Shown here piece after piece: positions 8,826 through 18,982 of a stretch of DNA of 58,032 nucleotides; the first letter of the stretch is position 1; each line of letters begins with the position of its first letter. Origin of the DNA: CAVQCT01 sp964520865. Lineage in GTDB: Bacteria; Zixibacteria; MSB-5A5; GN15; FEB-12. Both the position numbers and the translations under genes were made by a program. The notes under the pieces are model-generated. The model was not told the origin of the DNA and searched no databases. It worked only from the letters and a program-made list of their open reading frames with translations. The DNA is taken from assembly GCA_964520865.1 (NCBI GenBank), contig CAZFOY010000017.1, positions 1 through 58,032 on the forward strand, written 5' to 3'.

Positions 8826-11800
8826 ATGGTTGCAGCGAACCGTCCGCAACTGGTCCGATTTCTAACGGGTCGAAACCGGACCGCCCTCATTGCGTTGGTG
8901 ATTATCGGCGCAGTGCTCTTGCTGGTCTCAACTATTACCAGCCTTCCGGATAATGAAATTCACGTCACATCGTTCGGTCCGACCGGACGGGTGGACCTGA
9001 AAACCAACTTCACATTCAAATTCTCCAAGGCGATGGTCTCAAAAGACAGCCTGGATATCCCGGTGACCGATCCACCGATCATCTTTTCCCCGCCGATTCC
9101 GGGCCTGGCCCGATGGATCGACACCGATGTCCTACGCTTCTTCCCCGATGCTGAGCTGCACCCGGCCACACAGTACACCGCGCGAGTGGAGTCGGACAAG
9201 ATCTGGATCAGTGGATTCAAGATCGCCGACAAGTCAAAATTCGAATTCAACACACCGGGACTTGAGCCGAGCATTCGGCGAAGTGAAGCTGTCCTCGATC
9301 AAACACAACGAGGGATGCTTCGCCTGAAAATCGACCTGTCCTTCAACTTCCCGGTCAGGACCGATGACCTGAGGCGAAGGCTCCGAATCAAAGGCGGTCC
9401 GGGCGCGGTAACCTCCGAACTCGACTACACCCTTCAAGCTCCGGAGAGCGAAACATCGGACAGCGCTGCCTCCGGTTTGCTCGCCGGCGACACCTATCTG
9501 GACAGGTTCATCGTGACTTCTGAGCCGTTTCAGCGGCTCTCCATGGCACAGAAGTATAAACTAACGATCGCAAAAGAGCTCACCTGTCGCGACTGCGGAT
9601 CGGCCATGAAAGAGGAGTTTGTAAAGACAATTGAGGCGAGGCCGAAGCGGATGCTGGCCGTCCGAAATGTTCGTCCCGTCTCCCAGCCGAACGGCGGGGA
9701 GATTTACATCTACTTTTCCGAAAGAGTGCTGATCGATCAAATCAAGCCGTATATCTCAATTGAACCTCAGGTCGATTATACGGTCGAGCGCCAGTACGAT
9801 GCGATTGTCCTGCACGGACCGTTCCATCCGGCTGATGCGTTCACTGTCAACATCGGGCGTGGTTTTGAATCTACATCCGGCGGTGAGCTGGAGAGAGAAT
9901 TCTCCACGAAAATCGTTTTCCCCGATCTCCCTCCCGCTATCGGATTTACTTCACGAGCTGTCTTCCTGCCGCGACTCGGCAACGGCCTGCTTGAATTCAC
10001 TACCACCAACATCTCAAAGATCTCGGTCGAGGTAGAACAGATCTTTCCTAACAATCTGGTCTTCTTCCTCGCCTCCGGATACGGCGATGCGAACATGTCG
10101 TACCGATCGTCCTCGGTTGTGCTCGGGCGGACTTTCTTCGTCAAAGACGTCGATCTCGATATACCGGCTAACAAACCTACCCCTGCTACGGTCGACCTGA
10201 GAGCGATTATCGGGGATTCCGCCCACGGTGTATTCAAGATTTCTATCCGCGATCGCAATCAACGCTGGACTTCGGACAGTCGTTACGCCCTGCTCACCGA
10301 TATCGGAGTGTCCGCCCGGATGTCCGACGACTACCTGATGGTCTGGACCAATTCGCTCGCGACTTCCGATCCGATTTCGGGCGCGACCATCACATTGCTC
10401 AGTCGCAACAACCAGACCCTGGTCGTAGGCAAAACCGACTCGCACGGGGCGGCAATCTTCGAAGGGATCAAAGACAAGATCAAAGGATTCGATCCTTTTG
10501 TCATCAGGGTAACTAAAGATGGCGAGATGGGTTTCATTCGGCTCGACCAGAGCCTTCTGCCGCTTAGCGATTTCGATGTCGCCGGCCGACCTTACCTGAC
10601 CTCCGGCTATGAGGCGTTCATGTACACCGATCGAGGTGTATACCGTCCGGGGGACACCACCCATCTGGTAACTCTCGTGCGTGGCGCGGGCGTATCTCAG
10701 CCTCCTGCCTTCCCTTATTCGATTACCATCTACGACCCGAAAGGCCGCAAGTTTACCAGTTTCCGTATGTCGACCGAAGGATCCGGCATGGAATCGGTCG
10801 ATCTTGCTATACCGGATTTCGCAGGTACCGGGAAATACACGGCAGTAGCTGAGATAGGCGAAGAACTCCAGATCGGGCGAACTGAATTTCAGGTCGAAGA
10901 TTTCATTCCGAATCGAATCAAGGTCGCGCTGAGTGTGCCATCGAAGGCTTACAACTCAGCGGATACGATCAGAGCTTCGATCGATGCTAAATATCTCTTC
11001 GGACCGCCGGCGGCTAACCACAAGGTAGCAGGACATCTGACAATTGAGCCAATGGAATTCTCCCCGAAAGGTTGGTCGAAATATCACTTCAGCGACCGAA
11101 ACCGTTCGTTCACCCGAATGGAAGTAGACTTCCGCGACACTCTTCTCAACGACACGGGTGGATATATCTACACGTATGTCATTCCCGGCAATCTGGTCGC
11201 GCCTTCGGCTCTCAAAGGGCTGATTTCGGCGACAGTTTCGGAGGACGGCGGCCGTGCGGTCAGTGAATATACCGAGGTGACCATTCATCCGTACAAACGA
11301 TATGTAGGGCTTCAGCTAACCCTCAACGGGTATGCAAAAAAGAACGAGCCGGTCACCACAAGAATCATAAGCGTCGATCAAGACGGCACGCCAATCGCCA
11401 CCGATTCGATTAAAGTCGAGTTCTATCGCGTCACCTACAATACCCTCTACAAAACAGACAAATCTGGATTCGGCCATTTCGTCTCGGAAAGGCGGCTCCA
11501 GATCAGAGACTCGGCGTATGTATCGGTTCCGGTCGAAGGTGCTTCGGTCACCTTCACGCCGGCGGATTACGGACAATATGAAATAGTTGCATCCGAACCA
11601 TCGGCAGGCCACGCTTCATCGGTCGACTTCTACGCCTCTGGCTGGGGATTTGCCCCCTGGGCGATGACCAACCCGGACAAGATCGAGCTTCAGTTCGACA
11701 AGGACAGTTATGTTGCGGGAGACAAAGCGATTCTGCAGGTCCGTGCACCATTTGGCGGGAAGCTCCTGCTGACTGTCGAGAAAGACAAGGTGCTCAGGGT

Positions 11801-14294
11801 CATCTCTCGCGATATGAAAGAGAACACCGCCGAAATCGAGCTACCGGTGAAGGAGGATTATTTTCCGAATGTCTACGTCACAGTTTCTATCATACGAGGG
11901 GCAAACGACCTTGAAGCTAACATGCCCGCCCGTGCATTCGGTCTCGTGCCGCTTCGCGTGCAAAACGAGAACAAGCACCTTACGGTCACCCTTTCGGCGC
12001 CACAGGTGGTCAAGCCGAGAACTGTGGTCACGGTAGACATAAAGGTGAACCGGCCGAAAGCCACTCAACTGACGCTGGCCGCGGTCGACGCCGGTATTCT
12101 CCAGCTGACCGATTTCAAGACTCCCGATCCGATGGAGTTCTTCTACGGGAAGAAACAGCCTCTTCTGAAACCCTACGATATGTACTCGCTGCTTTATCCG
12201 CACGTAAACGAGGCAAAGAACCAGATCAGGCCGGGCGGAGGTGCGATGTTCGAGGCTGCGCGCAAGAGGCATCTCAATCCGATTTCCGCGCGCCGGGTCA
12301 AACCGGTCGCACTCTGGTCGGGACTGATCGAGACAGATTCAGTCGGTGCGGCGACGGTTTCGTTTACTCTGCCGGAGTTCAACGGCAAACTTGTCCTTAT
12401 GGCGGTCGCTGCCCAGAACGATCTATTCGGATCTGCGACCGGTGACGTCATCGTCCGGGACAAGATTGTCATTCAGGAAAGCTTTCCGAGATTCGTAAGT
12501 CCGGACGATATTTTCGATGGCATGCTCACGCTGTTCAACAATACGGGAAACAAAGCGGACATCACGGTGACCGCGCGGGCCGAAGGTCCGATTCAGTTTG
12601 TGTCTCCGTCGACTACCAGCATTACCCTTGAAAACAACCACCAGGGGAACGTGATCTTTCGGTGCAAAGCAGGATTGGTTCCGGGAATAGTGAAGTTCAA
12701 CATCAACGCCGAAGCGTCCGGTGAGAAGTCCTCGATCTCCATCGAGTTGCCTAACCGGCCGGCGCAACCTCTGACGCACCTGTACGGATCAGGCGTCGTA
12801 ACACTCGGCAAACCCGCCGAAATCACTTTCCCGGGCGGCTGGGTGGAAGGCACCGGCGAGTTCGTACTGAAAACATCATCGCTGCCTGCGACATCGCTTG
12901 CGCATGACATTCAGTATCTCCTTACATATCCGTACGGTTGTGTCGAACAGACTACCTCTCGCATTATTCCCTTGCTCTATTTCAACGACCTTGTCAAGGT
13001 GGTAAAACCGGCTTTGTTCGGGGGGCAGGGTCCTCAGTATTTCGTTCAGGAAGGACTGCAGCGCCTTCACGGTATGTTCCTTCCCGACGGCAACTTCTCG
13101 TTCTGGCCGGGAGGCACAAACAGCAACAATTGGGCGACCATCTATGCTTCGCAGGGAGTAATCGAAGCATCCCGCGCCGGATATTTCGTGGACAAGAAAT
13201 TCCTGTCGAAGATCTATGACCATCTCGAAGACATGGCGCGAGGGCGCAAAGCGAAAGACCTGAACGATGCTCAGCGTGTTTATGCTGCCTATGTTCTTGC
13301 TCAGGCCGACCGCCTGCCGCAACGACTCGTGTCGTATCTCAAGAATCTGGATCCTGCGAAGCTGCAGCCATACTCTCGATATCAGTTGGCCGGAGCCCTT
13401 GCTGCCCGTGGCAATATCGACGAAGCTATGAAGCTGATTCCGGCCTCCATCCAGCCGAACCTGTTTGAACCTGAGACCGGCGGGAACTTCAATTCCGGAA
13501 CCCGCACCGATGCAATCCTCCTCCAGGTCTTGCTGAAAATCTCGCCCGGAGATCCGTCTATCGAAGTGCTCGCAAATTCCCTCTTGAACCGCGCCCGTGC
13601 CAATCAATGGTACACCACCCAGGACAACGCTTTCGCGCTCATGGCGCTGGGCAAGTACTTCAGAGGAAAGACCGATCTCGCGTACAAAGGCAAGGTCACG
13701 GTCGAAGGTGGCCGGTCGTATTCGATCGATTCCTCCGGCTTCAACCTGACGAAGAAGAATCTGTCCGGTTCCAAAGTTGATCTGTCAGTTACCGAGGGTG
13801 GCGGAACATGTTTCTACTACTGGCAGGCGAGCGGCGTCCCGACCTCACCGGCAGCGGCTGAATTCGACCGTGGTATCAAGGTACGAAGGGAGTATCTGGA
13901 CGATCGCGGCCAGCCGATCAGCCTGGACAGCGTTGAACTTGGCAGCCAGGTAGTCGCAGTGATAACGGCCAGGGCGACCGACAAATATCTCAACTATGTC
14001 GTGATCAACGACCTGTTGCCGGCCGGATTTGAGATCGAGAATCCGCGCCTGAAAACATCGCCTCGGCTTTCCTGGATCCAGTCAAAGTCTCCGACCGCCG
14101 AATACACGGACATTCGAGATGACCGCATGCTGATCTTCACCGATCTCGATCCAAACCACGAAGTGAAGTTCTATTACAGCCTGCGAGCCGTCTGCGCGGG
14201 AGATTTCAAAATCCCGCCGGTGTCTGCGGAGTGCATGTACAATCCGCTGATCGCGAGCTCGGCGTCGTCCGGAGCGGTGACAATCACGAAGTAA
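8826..14294 (+). CDS. yfhM: Alpha-2-macroglobulin family protein (bacterial YfhM-like, thioester-containing)
   Basis: Envelope protease-trap protein of 1822 residues. Residues 18-40 form one membrane segment with no lipobox cysteine, so it appears to be membrane-anchored by an uncleaved helix rather than by lipid as in many YfhM proteins. A long series of beta-sandwich (MG-type) domains follows, then the thioester domain with the diagnostic CVEQ motif at Cys1372-Gln1375 (PYGCVEQTTS). The C-terminal region is receptor-binding-domain-like. Family knowledge: proteolysis of a bait region exposes the Cys-Gln thioester, which covalently captures the protease. The downstream gene is pbpC, the standard partner, which is thought to repair peptidoglycan when the envelope is breached. 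Confidence 0.92.
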   Translation: MVAANRPQLVRFLTGRNRTALIALVIIGAVLLLVSTITSLPDNEIHVTSFGPTGRVDLKTNFTFKFSKAMVSKDSLDIPVTDPPIIFSPPIPGLARWIDTDVLRFFPDAELHPATQYTARVESDKIWISGFKIADKSKFEFNTPGLEPSIRRSEAVLDQTQRGMLRLKIDLSFNFPVRTDDLRRRLRIKGGPGAVTSELDYTLQAPESETSDSAASGLLAGDTYLDRFIVTSEPFQRLSMAQKYKLTIAKELTCRDCGSAMKEEFVKTIEARPKRMLAVRNVRPVSQPNGGEIYIYFSERVLIDQIKPYISIEPQVDYTVERQYDAIVLHGPFHPADAFTVNIGRGFESTSGGELEREFSTKIVFPDLPPAIGFTSRAVFLPRLGNGLLEFTTTNISKISVEVEQIFPNNLVFFLASGYGDANMSYRSSSVVLGRTFFVKDVDLDIPANKPTPATVDLRAIIGDSAHGVFKISIRDRNQRWTSDSRYALLTDIGVSARMSDDYLMVWTNSLATSDPISGATITLLSRNNQTLVVGKTDSHGAAIFEGIKDKIKGFDPFVIRVTKDGEMGFIRLDQSLLPLSDFDVAGRPYLTSGYEAFMYTDRGVYRPGDTTHLVTLVRGAGVSQPPAFPYSITIYDPKGRKFTSFRMSTEGSGMESVDLAIPDFAGTGKYTAVAEIGEELQIGRTEFQVEDFIPNRIKVALSVPSKAYNSADTIRASIDAKYLFGPPAANHKVAGHLTIEPMEFSPKGWSKYHFSDRNRSFTRMEVDFRDTLLNDTGGYIYTYVIPGNLVAPSALKGLISATVSEDGGRAVSEYTEVTIHPYKRYVGLQLTLNGYAKKNEPVTTRIISVDQDGTPIATDSIKVEFYRVTYNTLYKTDKSGFGHFVSERRLQIRDSAYVSVPVEGASVTFTPADYGQYEIVASEPSAGHASSVDFYASGWGFAPWAMTNPDKIELQFDKDSYVAGDKAILQVRAPFGGKLLLTVEKDKVLRVISRDMKENTAEIELPVKEDYFPNVYVTVSIIRGANDLEANMPARAFGLVPLRVQNENKHLTVTLSAPQVVKPRTVVTVDIKVNRPKATQLTLAAVDAGILQLTDFKTPDPMEFFYGKKQPLLKPYDMYSLLYPHVNEAKNQIRPGGGAMFEAARKRHLNPISARRVKPVALWSGLIETDSVGAATVSFTLPEFNGKLVLMAVAAQNDLFGSATGDVIVRDKIVIQESFPRFVSPDDIFDGMLTLFNNTGNKADITVTARAEGPIQFVSPSTTSITLENNHQGNVIFRCKAGLVPGIVKFNINAEASGEKSSISIELPNRPAQPLTHLYGSGVVTLGKPAEITFPGGWVEGTGEFVLKTSSLPATSLAHDIQYLLTYPYGCVEQTTSRIIPLLYFNDLVKVVKPALFGGQGPQYFVQEGLQRLHGMFLPDGNFSFWPGGTNSNNWATIYASQGVIEASRAGYFVDKKFLSKIYDHLEDMARGRKAKDLNDAQRVYAAYVLAQADRLPQRLVSYLKNLDPAKLQPYSRYQLAGALAARGNIDEAMKLIPASIQPNLFEPETGGNFNSGTRTDAILLQVLLKISPGDPSIEVLANSLLNRARANQWYTTQDNAFALMALGKYFRGKTDLAYKGKVTVEGGRSYSIDSSGFNLTKKNLSGSKVDLSVTEGGGTCFYYWQASGVPTSPAAAEFDRGIKVRREYLDDRGQPISLDSVELGSQVVAVITARATDKYLNYVVINDLLPAGFEIENPRLKTSPRLSWIQSKSPTAEYTDIRDDRMLIFTDLDPNHEVKFYYSLRAVCAGDFKIPPVSAECMYNPLIASSASSGAVTITK

Positions 14295-14303
14295 TCCGGA
14301 TGA

Positions 14304-16652
14304 GTGAGCATGTCTGAGACAAAACTCATATTTTGGTGGCGACGGCGCGGCCGTCGACTACGTCGAACCATCGTTGCGATGGCGGTCCTTGCGGCCGCCT
14401 TCGCAATCGTCAACTGGTTTGTCTATCCCCTCCCCAAAGAGCTCCTCGTAAGGCCGGCTTCTACTTTCGTGTACAGCCGCGACGGCCAGTTGCTCAACTG
14501 CTTTACATCCTCAGATCGCTTCTGGCGCAAACCGGTCAGACTAACGCAAATTTCACCTCTAATGGTCAAGAGCGTTCTGGTGTCCGAAGACCGTTGGTTC
14601 TACTGGCATCCCGGCTTTAACCCGCTGTCGTTGCTCGAAGCAGCAGTCGACAATGTACGCGCCGGTCATGTTGTTCGTGGTGGCTCCACCCTCACGATGC
14701 AGATTGCCCGTATGATCGAACCCAAAGAACGGACGATCGGAAATAAGCTCCTGGAAATCTTTCGCGCCGTGCAGCTGGAGCTTTCCTATTCCAAAGACGA
14801 GCTTCTTGAGACTTATTTCAATCTGGCACCTTACGGGGGGAACATCGAAGGGATCGGCGCGGCGTCGTATTTCTATTTCGGCAAGACTCCGGATCAACTC
14901 AGCGTTTCTGAAATCGCCATCCTGACGGCGCTTCCGAATTCACCGACCCAGTTACGACCCGATAGGGATATGGATGCTTGTCGCAAGGGACGAGAGAAGG
15001 TCCTGACGAGGCTCCTGGACGCTGGTTTGATTTCACGAGATGACTACGCCCAGGCTTTGCGCGAAGAAATTCCCGACTCCCGGGTCGCACCGGCTGTTGC
15101 CGCGCCCCACTTCTGTCAGAGCATGGAGTCCGCTCACCCCGACCAATCGGAGATCCACTCCACTATCGACTATTCGACTCAGATCACGTGCGAGCGGCTC
15201 GCACGAAACTATCAAACCGGTTTAGCTTCAAAAGGGATCCATAACCTTGCCATCGTCGTGATCGATAATAAGACCGACCAGCTCCGTGCCCTGGTGGGAT
15301 CGGCCGACTTTGCCGACGCCGACCATCAGGGACAGGTTAACGGTGCGCTCGCTCCGCGTTCTCCCGGCTCGGCACTGAAGCCGTTTGTTTATGCCCTCGG
15401 ATTTGACAAGGGTATTATCTCGCCGGAACTGAAGATCGAGGATCTGCCGATCGACTACTCGGGCTATTCGCCGGTCAACTACGATGAAAAGTATCACGGT
15501 GTTGTTTCGGTATCCGAAGCGCTGATTCAGTCCCTGAATGTGCCGGCGGTCAATCTGACTTCGAAAGTGGGAATCCGTGAGATCTACGATCTGCTCAAAT
15601 CGGGAGGCATTTCCACGCTGAATCGCAAACCGATGGAGTACGGCCTGCCGCTAATCCTCGGTTCGTGCGAAGTGAGTCTGCTTGAATTGAGCAACCTCTA
15701 CTCCGCTCTGGCGCACGGCGGCATCAGCAGGCCGATACGGATGACTCAGGACGAGATACCGGGTCGCACGACGAAACTTGTATCGAAAGAAGCGAGCTGG
15801 CTGGTATCTGATATCCTCACCGAGTTGAAGCGCCCGGACCTTCCCGGCGCATGGGAATTCACGGCTGACATGCCGAAGGTCGCCTGGAAGACGGGAACTT
15901 CGTACGGACGCAAGGATGCCTGGGCGATCGGCTATGATCCGGATTTCACCGTCGGCGTATGGACCGGCAATTTTTCGGCCGAAGGATCAGTCGCCCTCGT
16001 TGGCGCCGAGGCTTCGGCGCCGCTCATGTTTGATATCTTCGCAGCGATCCAACCGGACGGAAATGATTCCTGGTTCAAGATGCCTTCGGGGATCGATGAA
16101 AGGGCTGTGTGTGCCGTCAGCGGTCAAGTGAATACCGATGCGTGTCCTAATACGATCACTGAACATTACATCGTGGGCGTATCACCATCCACCCGATGCA
16201 CCGCTCACCGGACGATACTTGTCGACACCAGGACTGGATTTTCTGTCTGCCAGGGCTGCCTCGTCCCGGGCAGATTCAAAGAAATGACGGTGGAGGACTG
16301 GCCGCCGCGTCTGGCCTCATGGCTCGCTCAGAGTGGAATCGTTAACCGCGAGCCTCCGCACAATCCGAAGTGCCGCGGTCAACTGGCCGGTGAGGGTCCG
16401 GTGATAGTCTCACCCGAGCGCGATGCTGTCTACTCCCTGCGATCGAGCGTGCCGAGAAACTATCAGCATATTCTATTCAAAGCGTCGTTGCCGCTGGACA
16501 GCCGGAAGGCACATTGGTTTGTCGATGGTCAGTTGATTGCTTCGGCGCCATCGGACAGCAGCGTCTTCTATCTGCCGGACAAAGGGAGCCATCACATTAT
16601 GTGCGTGGATTCTTACGGCCGCTCATCGAGCGTCGATATCAAAGTACAGTGA
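14304..16652 (+). CDS. pbpC: Penicillin-binding protein 1C (PbpC)
   Basis: Bifunctional class A peptidoglycan synthase of 782 residues. Order: N-terminal membrane anchor (about 20-42); glycosyltransferase GT51 domain with VSEDRWFYWHPG and GGSTLTMQIAR; transpeptidase domain with SALK (SxxK), SLN and KTGTS; and a C-terminal BiPBP_C domain with paired cysteines, the signature of PbpC. Length is normal. The start is GTG at 14304, or ATG at 14310 in the same frame; no strong Shine-Dalgarno sequence distinguishes them. It starts nine bases after the alpha-2-macroglobulin stop, the classical operon pairing. The gene ends 14 bases from a convergent transporter gene. Confidence 0.93.
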   Translation: MSMSETKLIFWWRRRGRRLRRTIVAMAVLAAAFAIVNWFVYPLPKELLVRPASTFVYSRDGQLLNCFTSSDRFWRKPVRLTQISPLMVKSVLVSEDRWFYWHPGFNPLSLLEAAVDNVRAGHVVRGGSTLTMQIARMIEPKERTIGNKLLEIFRAVQLELSYSKDELLETYFNLAPYGGNIEGIGAASYFYFGKTPDQLSVSEIAILTALPNSPTQLRPDRDMDACRKGREKVLTRLLDAGLISRDDYAQALREEIPDSRVAPAVAAPHFCQSMESAHPDQSEIHSTIDYSTQITCERLARNYQTGLASKGIHNLAIVVIDNKTDQLRALVGSADFADADHQGQVNGALAPRSPGSALKPFVYALGFDKGIISPELKIEDLPIDYSGYSPVNYDEKYHGVVSVSEALIQSLNVPAVNLTSKVGIREIYDLLKSGGISTLNRKPMEYGLPLILGSCEVSLLELSNLYSALAHGGISRPIRMTQDEIPGRTTKLVSKEASWLVSDILTELKRPDLPGAWEFTADMPKVAWKTGTSYGRKDAWAIGYDPDFTVGVWTGNFSAEGSVALVGAEASAPLMFDIFAAIQPDGNDSWFKMPSGIDERAVCAVSGQVNTDACPNTITEHYIVGVSPSTRCTAHRTILVDTRTGFSVCQGCLVPGRFKEMTVEDWPPRLASWLAQSGIVNREPPHNPKCRGQLAGEGPVIVSPERDAVYSLRSSVPRNYQHILFKASLPLDSRKAHWFVDGQLIASAPSDSSVFYLPDKGSHHIMCVDSYGRSSSVDIKVQ

Positions 16653-16666
16653 CAAGAATCTGCAAG

Positions 16667-17920
16667 TCAGTTCACCATCGCCACCCAGCCAAGCAGGCCA
16701 CCGAGCGCGACAAGTGTAGTTGGAACTCCAAGGCGGGCGAAGTCCCGGAAGGAAATTCGTACGTCCATCTCCCTTGCCTGGTGCACCACTATTATGTTGG
16801 AGACACTGCCTACTATAATGAGACTGCCTCCGAAACTATTAGCCAGAGCGAGAACATAGGCAGTCTGCGGATGCGACAGATTGACGACCTTCACCAGCAA
16901 CAACACGGCAGCCGAGTTGTTGACCAGATTCGACAGTAGAGCAGTCACTACCGCGAGAACCGCTGATGACTGCAGGTTCATGCCGGCACCTTCAAGCCAC
17001 TGGACCGCTTGATTGCCGTATCCGGTCTCCTGAAACACACCATTCACTACGAAGAGAGACATGAACAGCACGAGAATCGGCCAGTCGACCAGCTTGAGCA
17101 GATCCTCGGTCTTGAATTTAGTGCTCGCGAAGTGAATGCCGGCGGCGGTTAGAGCCACGAATTCTTTCGGCAGCGGTGAAAAGAGGAACGCAACGACAAG
17201 ACCCAGAATGACCAGACCTTTGATCGTGTGAGCCCGGTCGAACGGCTGAAGGGTAGGTTCTACTTCGGGTCCTTCGGAAACGACCAGATCAAACGTTTTC
17301 CGGGACATCAGCCAGATTATTCCGTAGGCGCAACCGAGGGCGAAAAGCACCGGCACGATACACCAAAGGAGATAGCTCCCGAAATTCAGTTTCGCCAACT
17401 GCGCGATCATCATATCCTGCGGGTTTCCCACAAGAGTGGCGGCCGCACCGATGTTGCTCGCGATAGCAAGGGCGATAAGAAAAGGAACCGGATTAAGTCG
17501 TCTTCGCAACAAGGTAGTTCCGACGATCGGCACGAAAACGAAGCAGACAATATCGTGGTTCAGAAATGCCGAGAGCCCGGCTGTCAGGAGCATCAGGATG
17601 AACAGGAACGAAGAGGGATTCTTTATCCGCGATGAGAAATCAATAGCGATTTTGTCAAAGAATCCGGAGAGACGAAGTTGCGAGGAAAGAACGAAGAAGC
17701 CGAACAGAAGAAGAATGGTAGGCCAGCTTATTAACCCAACGGCTTTTGTAGTCGGCAGTCCGGATACAATCGTGATCGCAATTGCCCCGAGCAGTGCGAT
17801 GCCGGTTCGATTCAGTTTCAGTCCGGGGACATGGCCGACCGCAAGCCCAAGATAAGTGAGGCTGAAGACCGCCAGGACCACCGGCGCCATCGACGCATGG
17901 CCGATCAGGGAACTGTTCAC
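16667..17920 (-). CDS. SLC13/ArsB-NhaD superfamily anion transporter
   Basis: Membrane protein of 417 residues with about eleven hydrophobic helices and the two-fold repeat of ion-transporter-superfamily anion carriers. Each half has an Asn/Ser-rich re-entrant segment: ASNIGAAATLVGNPQD in the first half and NSFGGSLIIVGSVSNI in the second. Such motifs bind the anion and sodium in SLC13/CitT and ArsB relatives. Arsenite, citrate, dicarboxylate or other anions cannot be told apart here. The start is GTG with AGAGG upstream, 19 bases after the PPK2 stop, so it is probably co-transcribed with polyphosphate kinase. Confidence 0.75.
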   Translation of the reverse strand: MNSSLIGHASMAPVVLAVFSLTYLGLAVGHVPGLKLNRTGIALLGAIAITIVSGLPTTKAVGLISWPTILLLFGFFVLSSQLRLSGFFDKIAIDFSSRIKNPSSFLFILMLLTAGLSAFLNHDIVCFVFVPIVGTTLLRRRLNPVPFLIALAIASNIGAAATLVGNPQDMMIAQLAKLNFGSYLLWCIVPVLFALGCAYGIIWLMSRKTFDLVVSEGPEVEPTLQPFDRAHTIKGLVILGLVVAFLFSPLPKEFVALTAAGIHFASTKFKTEDLLKLVDWPILVLFMSLFVVNGVFQETGYGNQAVQWLEGAGMNLQSSAVLAVVTALLSNLVNNSAAVLLLVKVVNLSHPQTAYVLALANSFGGSLIIVGSVSNIIVVHQAREMDVRISFRDFARLGVPTTLVALGGLLGWVAMVN

Positions 17921-17939
17921 ATTACCTCTACTGAATCGT

Positions 17940-18809
17940 TCATTTCTCCAGAAGTTTGCGAATAGCCAGGAGATCGTCCCGCTGCTTCTTGTTCGGTTCG
18001 GGATAGCTCATTTTCAGATCACCGAGCGTGTCAAGAATGATTTGCGACGTTATCAACCGGGCATTCTCTTTGTCGTCGGCAGGGACGACATACCAGGGTG
18101 CATGTTTCGTACTGGTGGCCGACAGGCAGGCCTCATAAGCCTGCTGATAGTCCTTCCACCGTTCCCTTTCTTTCATGTCGGCCTGACTGAATTTCCAGTT
18201 CTTATCGGGATCATCGATTCTGGCGAGGAAGCGCCGACGTTGCTCGTCTTTGGACAGGTGAAGAAAGAACTTCACCGTCCTCGTGCCGTTGCGGTACAAA
18301 TGCCGCTCAAGACCGAGTATCGAGGAGTAGCGATGTTTCCAGAAATGAGGGTGGTTCAGCGCCTCTTCCGGCAGGGCCTGATTCTGCAGAATCTCAGGAT
18401 GTACTCGCACCACCAGAACCTCTTCGTAGTAGGACCGATTGAAGATTCCGATACGACCTCGCTCCGGCAATTTGCGGATCGCGCGCCAGAGGAAATCGTG
18501 CTCCAGCTCCTCGGACGAAGGTTGCTTGAAACTGAACACCTGGCAGCCTTGGGGGTTGACGCCGGACATCACATGCTTGATCGCGCCGTCCTTGCCCGCC
18601 GCATCCATGGCCTGAAATATCAGGAGCAGCGAGTACCGATTATGCGCGTACAGAAGGCTCTGCAGATCACTCAGCTTCTTGACATGCTTGGCGAGAACTT
18701 TCTCGTAGTCTTCCTTTGATTCGTAGAACGGTTTGACCTGAGTCGGCCGCTTGTTCAGCGACACTTTCTCGCCGGGTCTGACCCGAAAATCGTCTGAGTC
18801 TATCTTCAT
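17940..18809 (-). CDS. ppk2: Polyphosphate kinase 2 (PPK2) family protein
   Basis: Nucleotide kinase that uses polyphosphate as phosphate donor for AMP or ADP. The 289 residues show Walker A AMDAAGKDG (67-75), GVNPQGCQVFSF, the lid region IFNRSYYEEVLVVRVHPE and FFLHLSKDEQRRRF. These match single-domain PPK2 proteins, with closest overall resemblance to the class III type that can phosphorylate both AMP and ADP. The class is inferred, not proved. AGGAAGC lies upstream of the ATG. The transporter gene downstream is probably in the same transcript. Confidence 0.9.
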   Translation of the reverse strand: MKIDSDDFRVRPGEKVSLNKRPTQVKPFYESKEDYEKVLAKHVKKLSDLQSLLYAHNRYSLLLIFQAMDAAGKDGAIKHVMSGVNPQGCQVFSFKQPSSEELEHDFLWRAIRKLPERGRIGIFNRSYYEEVLVVRVHPEILQNQALPEEALNHPHFWKHRYSSILGLERHLYRNGTRTVKFFLHLSKDEQRRRFLARIDDPDKNWKFSQADMKERERWKDYQQAYEACLSATSTKHAPWYVVPADDKENARLITSQIILDTLGDLKMSYPEPNKKQRDDLLAIRKLLEK

Positions 18810-18982
18810 CTTTGCTTCCTGAGTAGTACCGGGAAAATGCAGCTCCGTACTTACCGGGACATCCTGCTTGCGCGAAAGTGTCGGCCATCAACTCAAGATT
18901 AAGTATATGCGATTGAGACTGATCTGTAAAGTCGATCGGTCCCTACGATTTCTGGCAGTAGCGGCCGCACGCGCATGCCCCA

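Noticed and set aside
17856..18719. Open frame of 287 codons on the plus strand
   Set aside because: It is antisense to PPK2, which has a complete Walker A and lid region.
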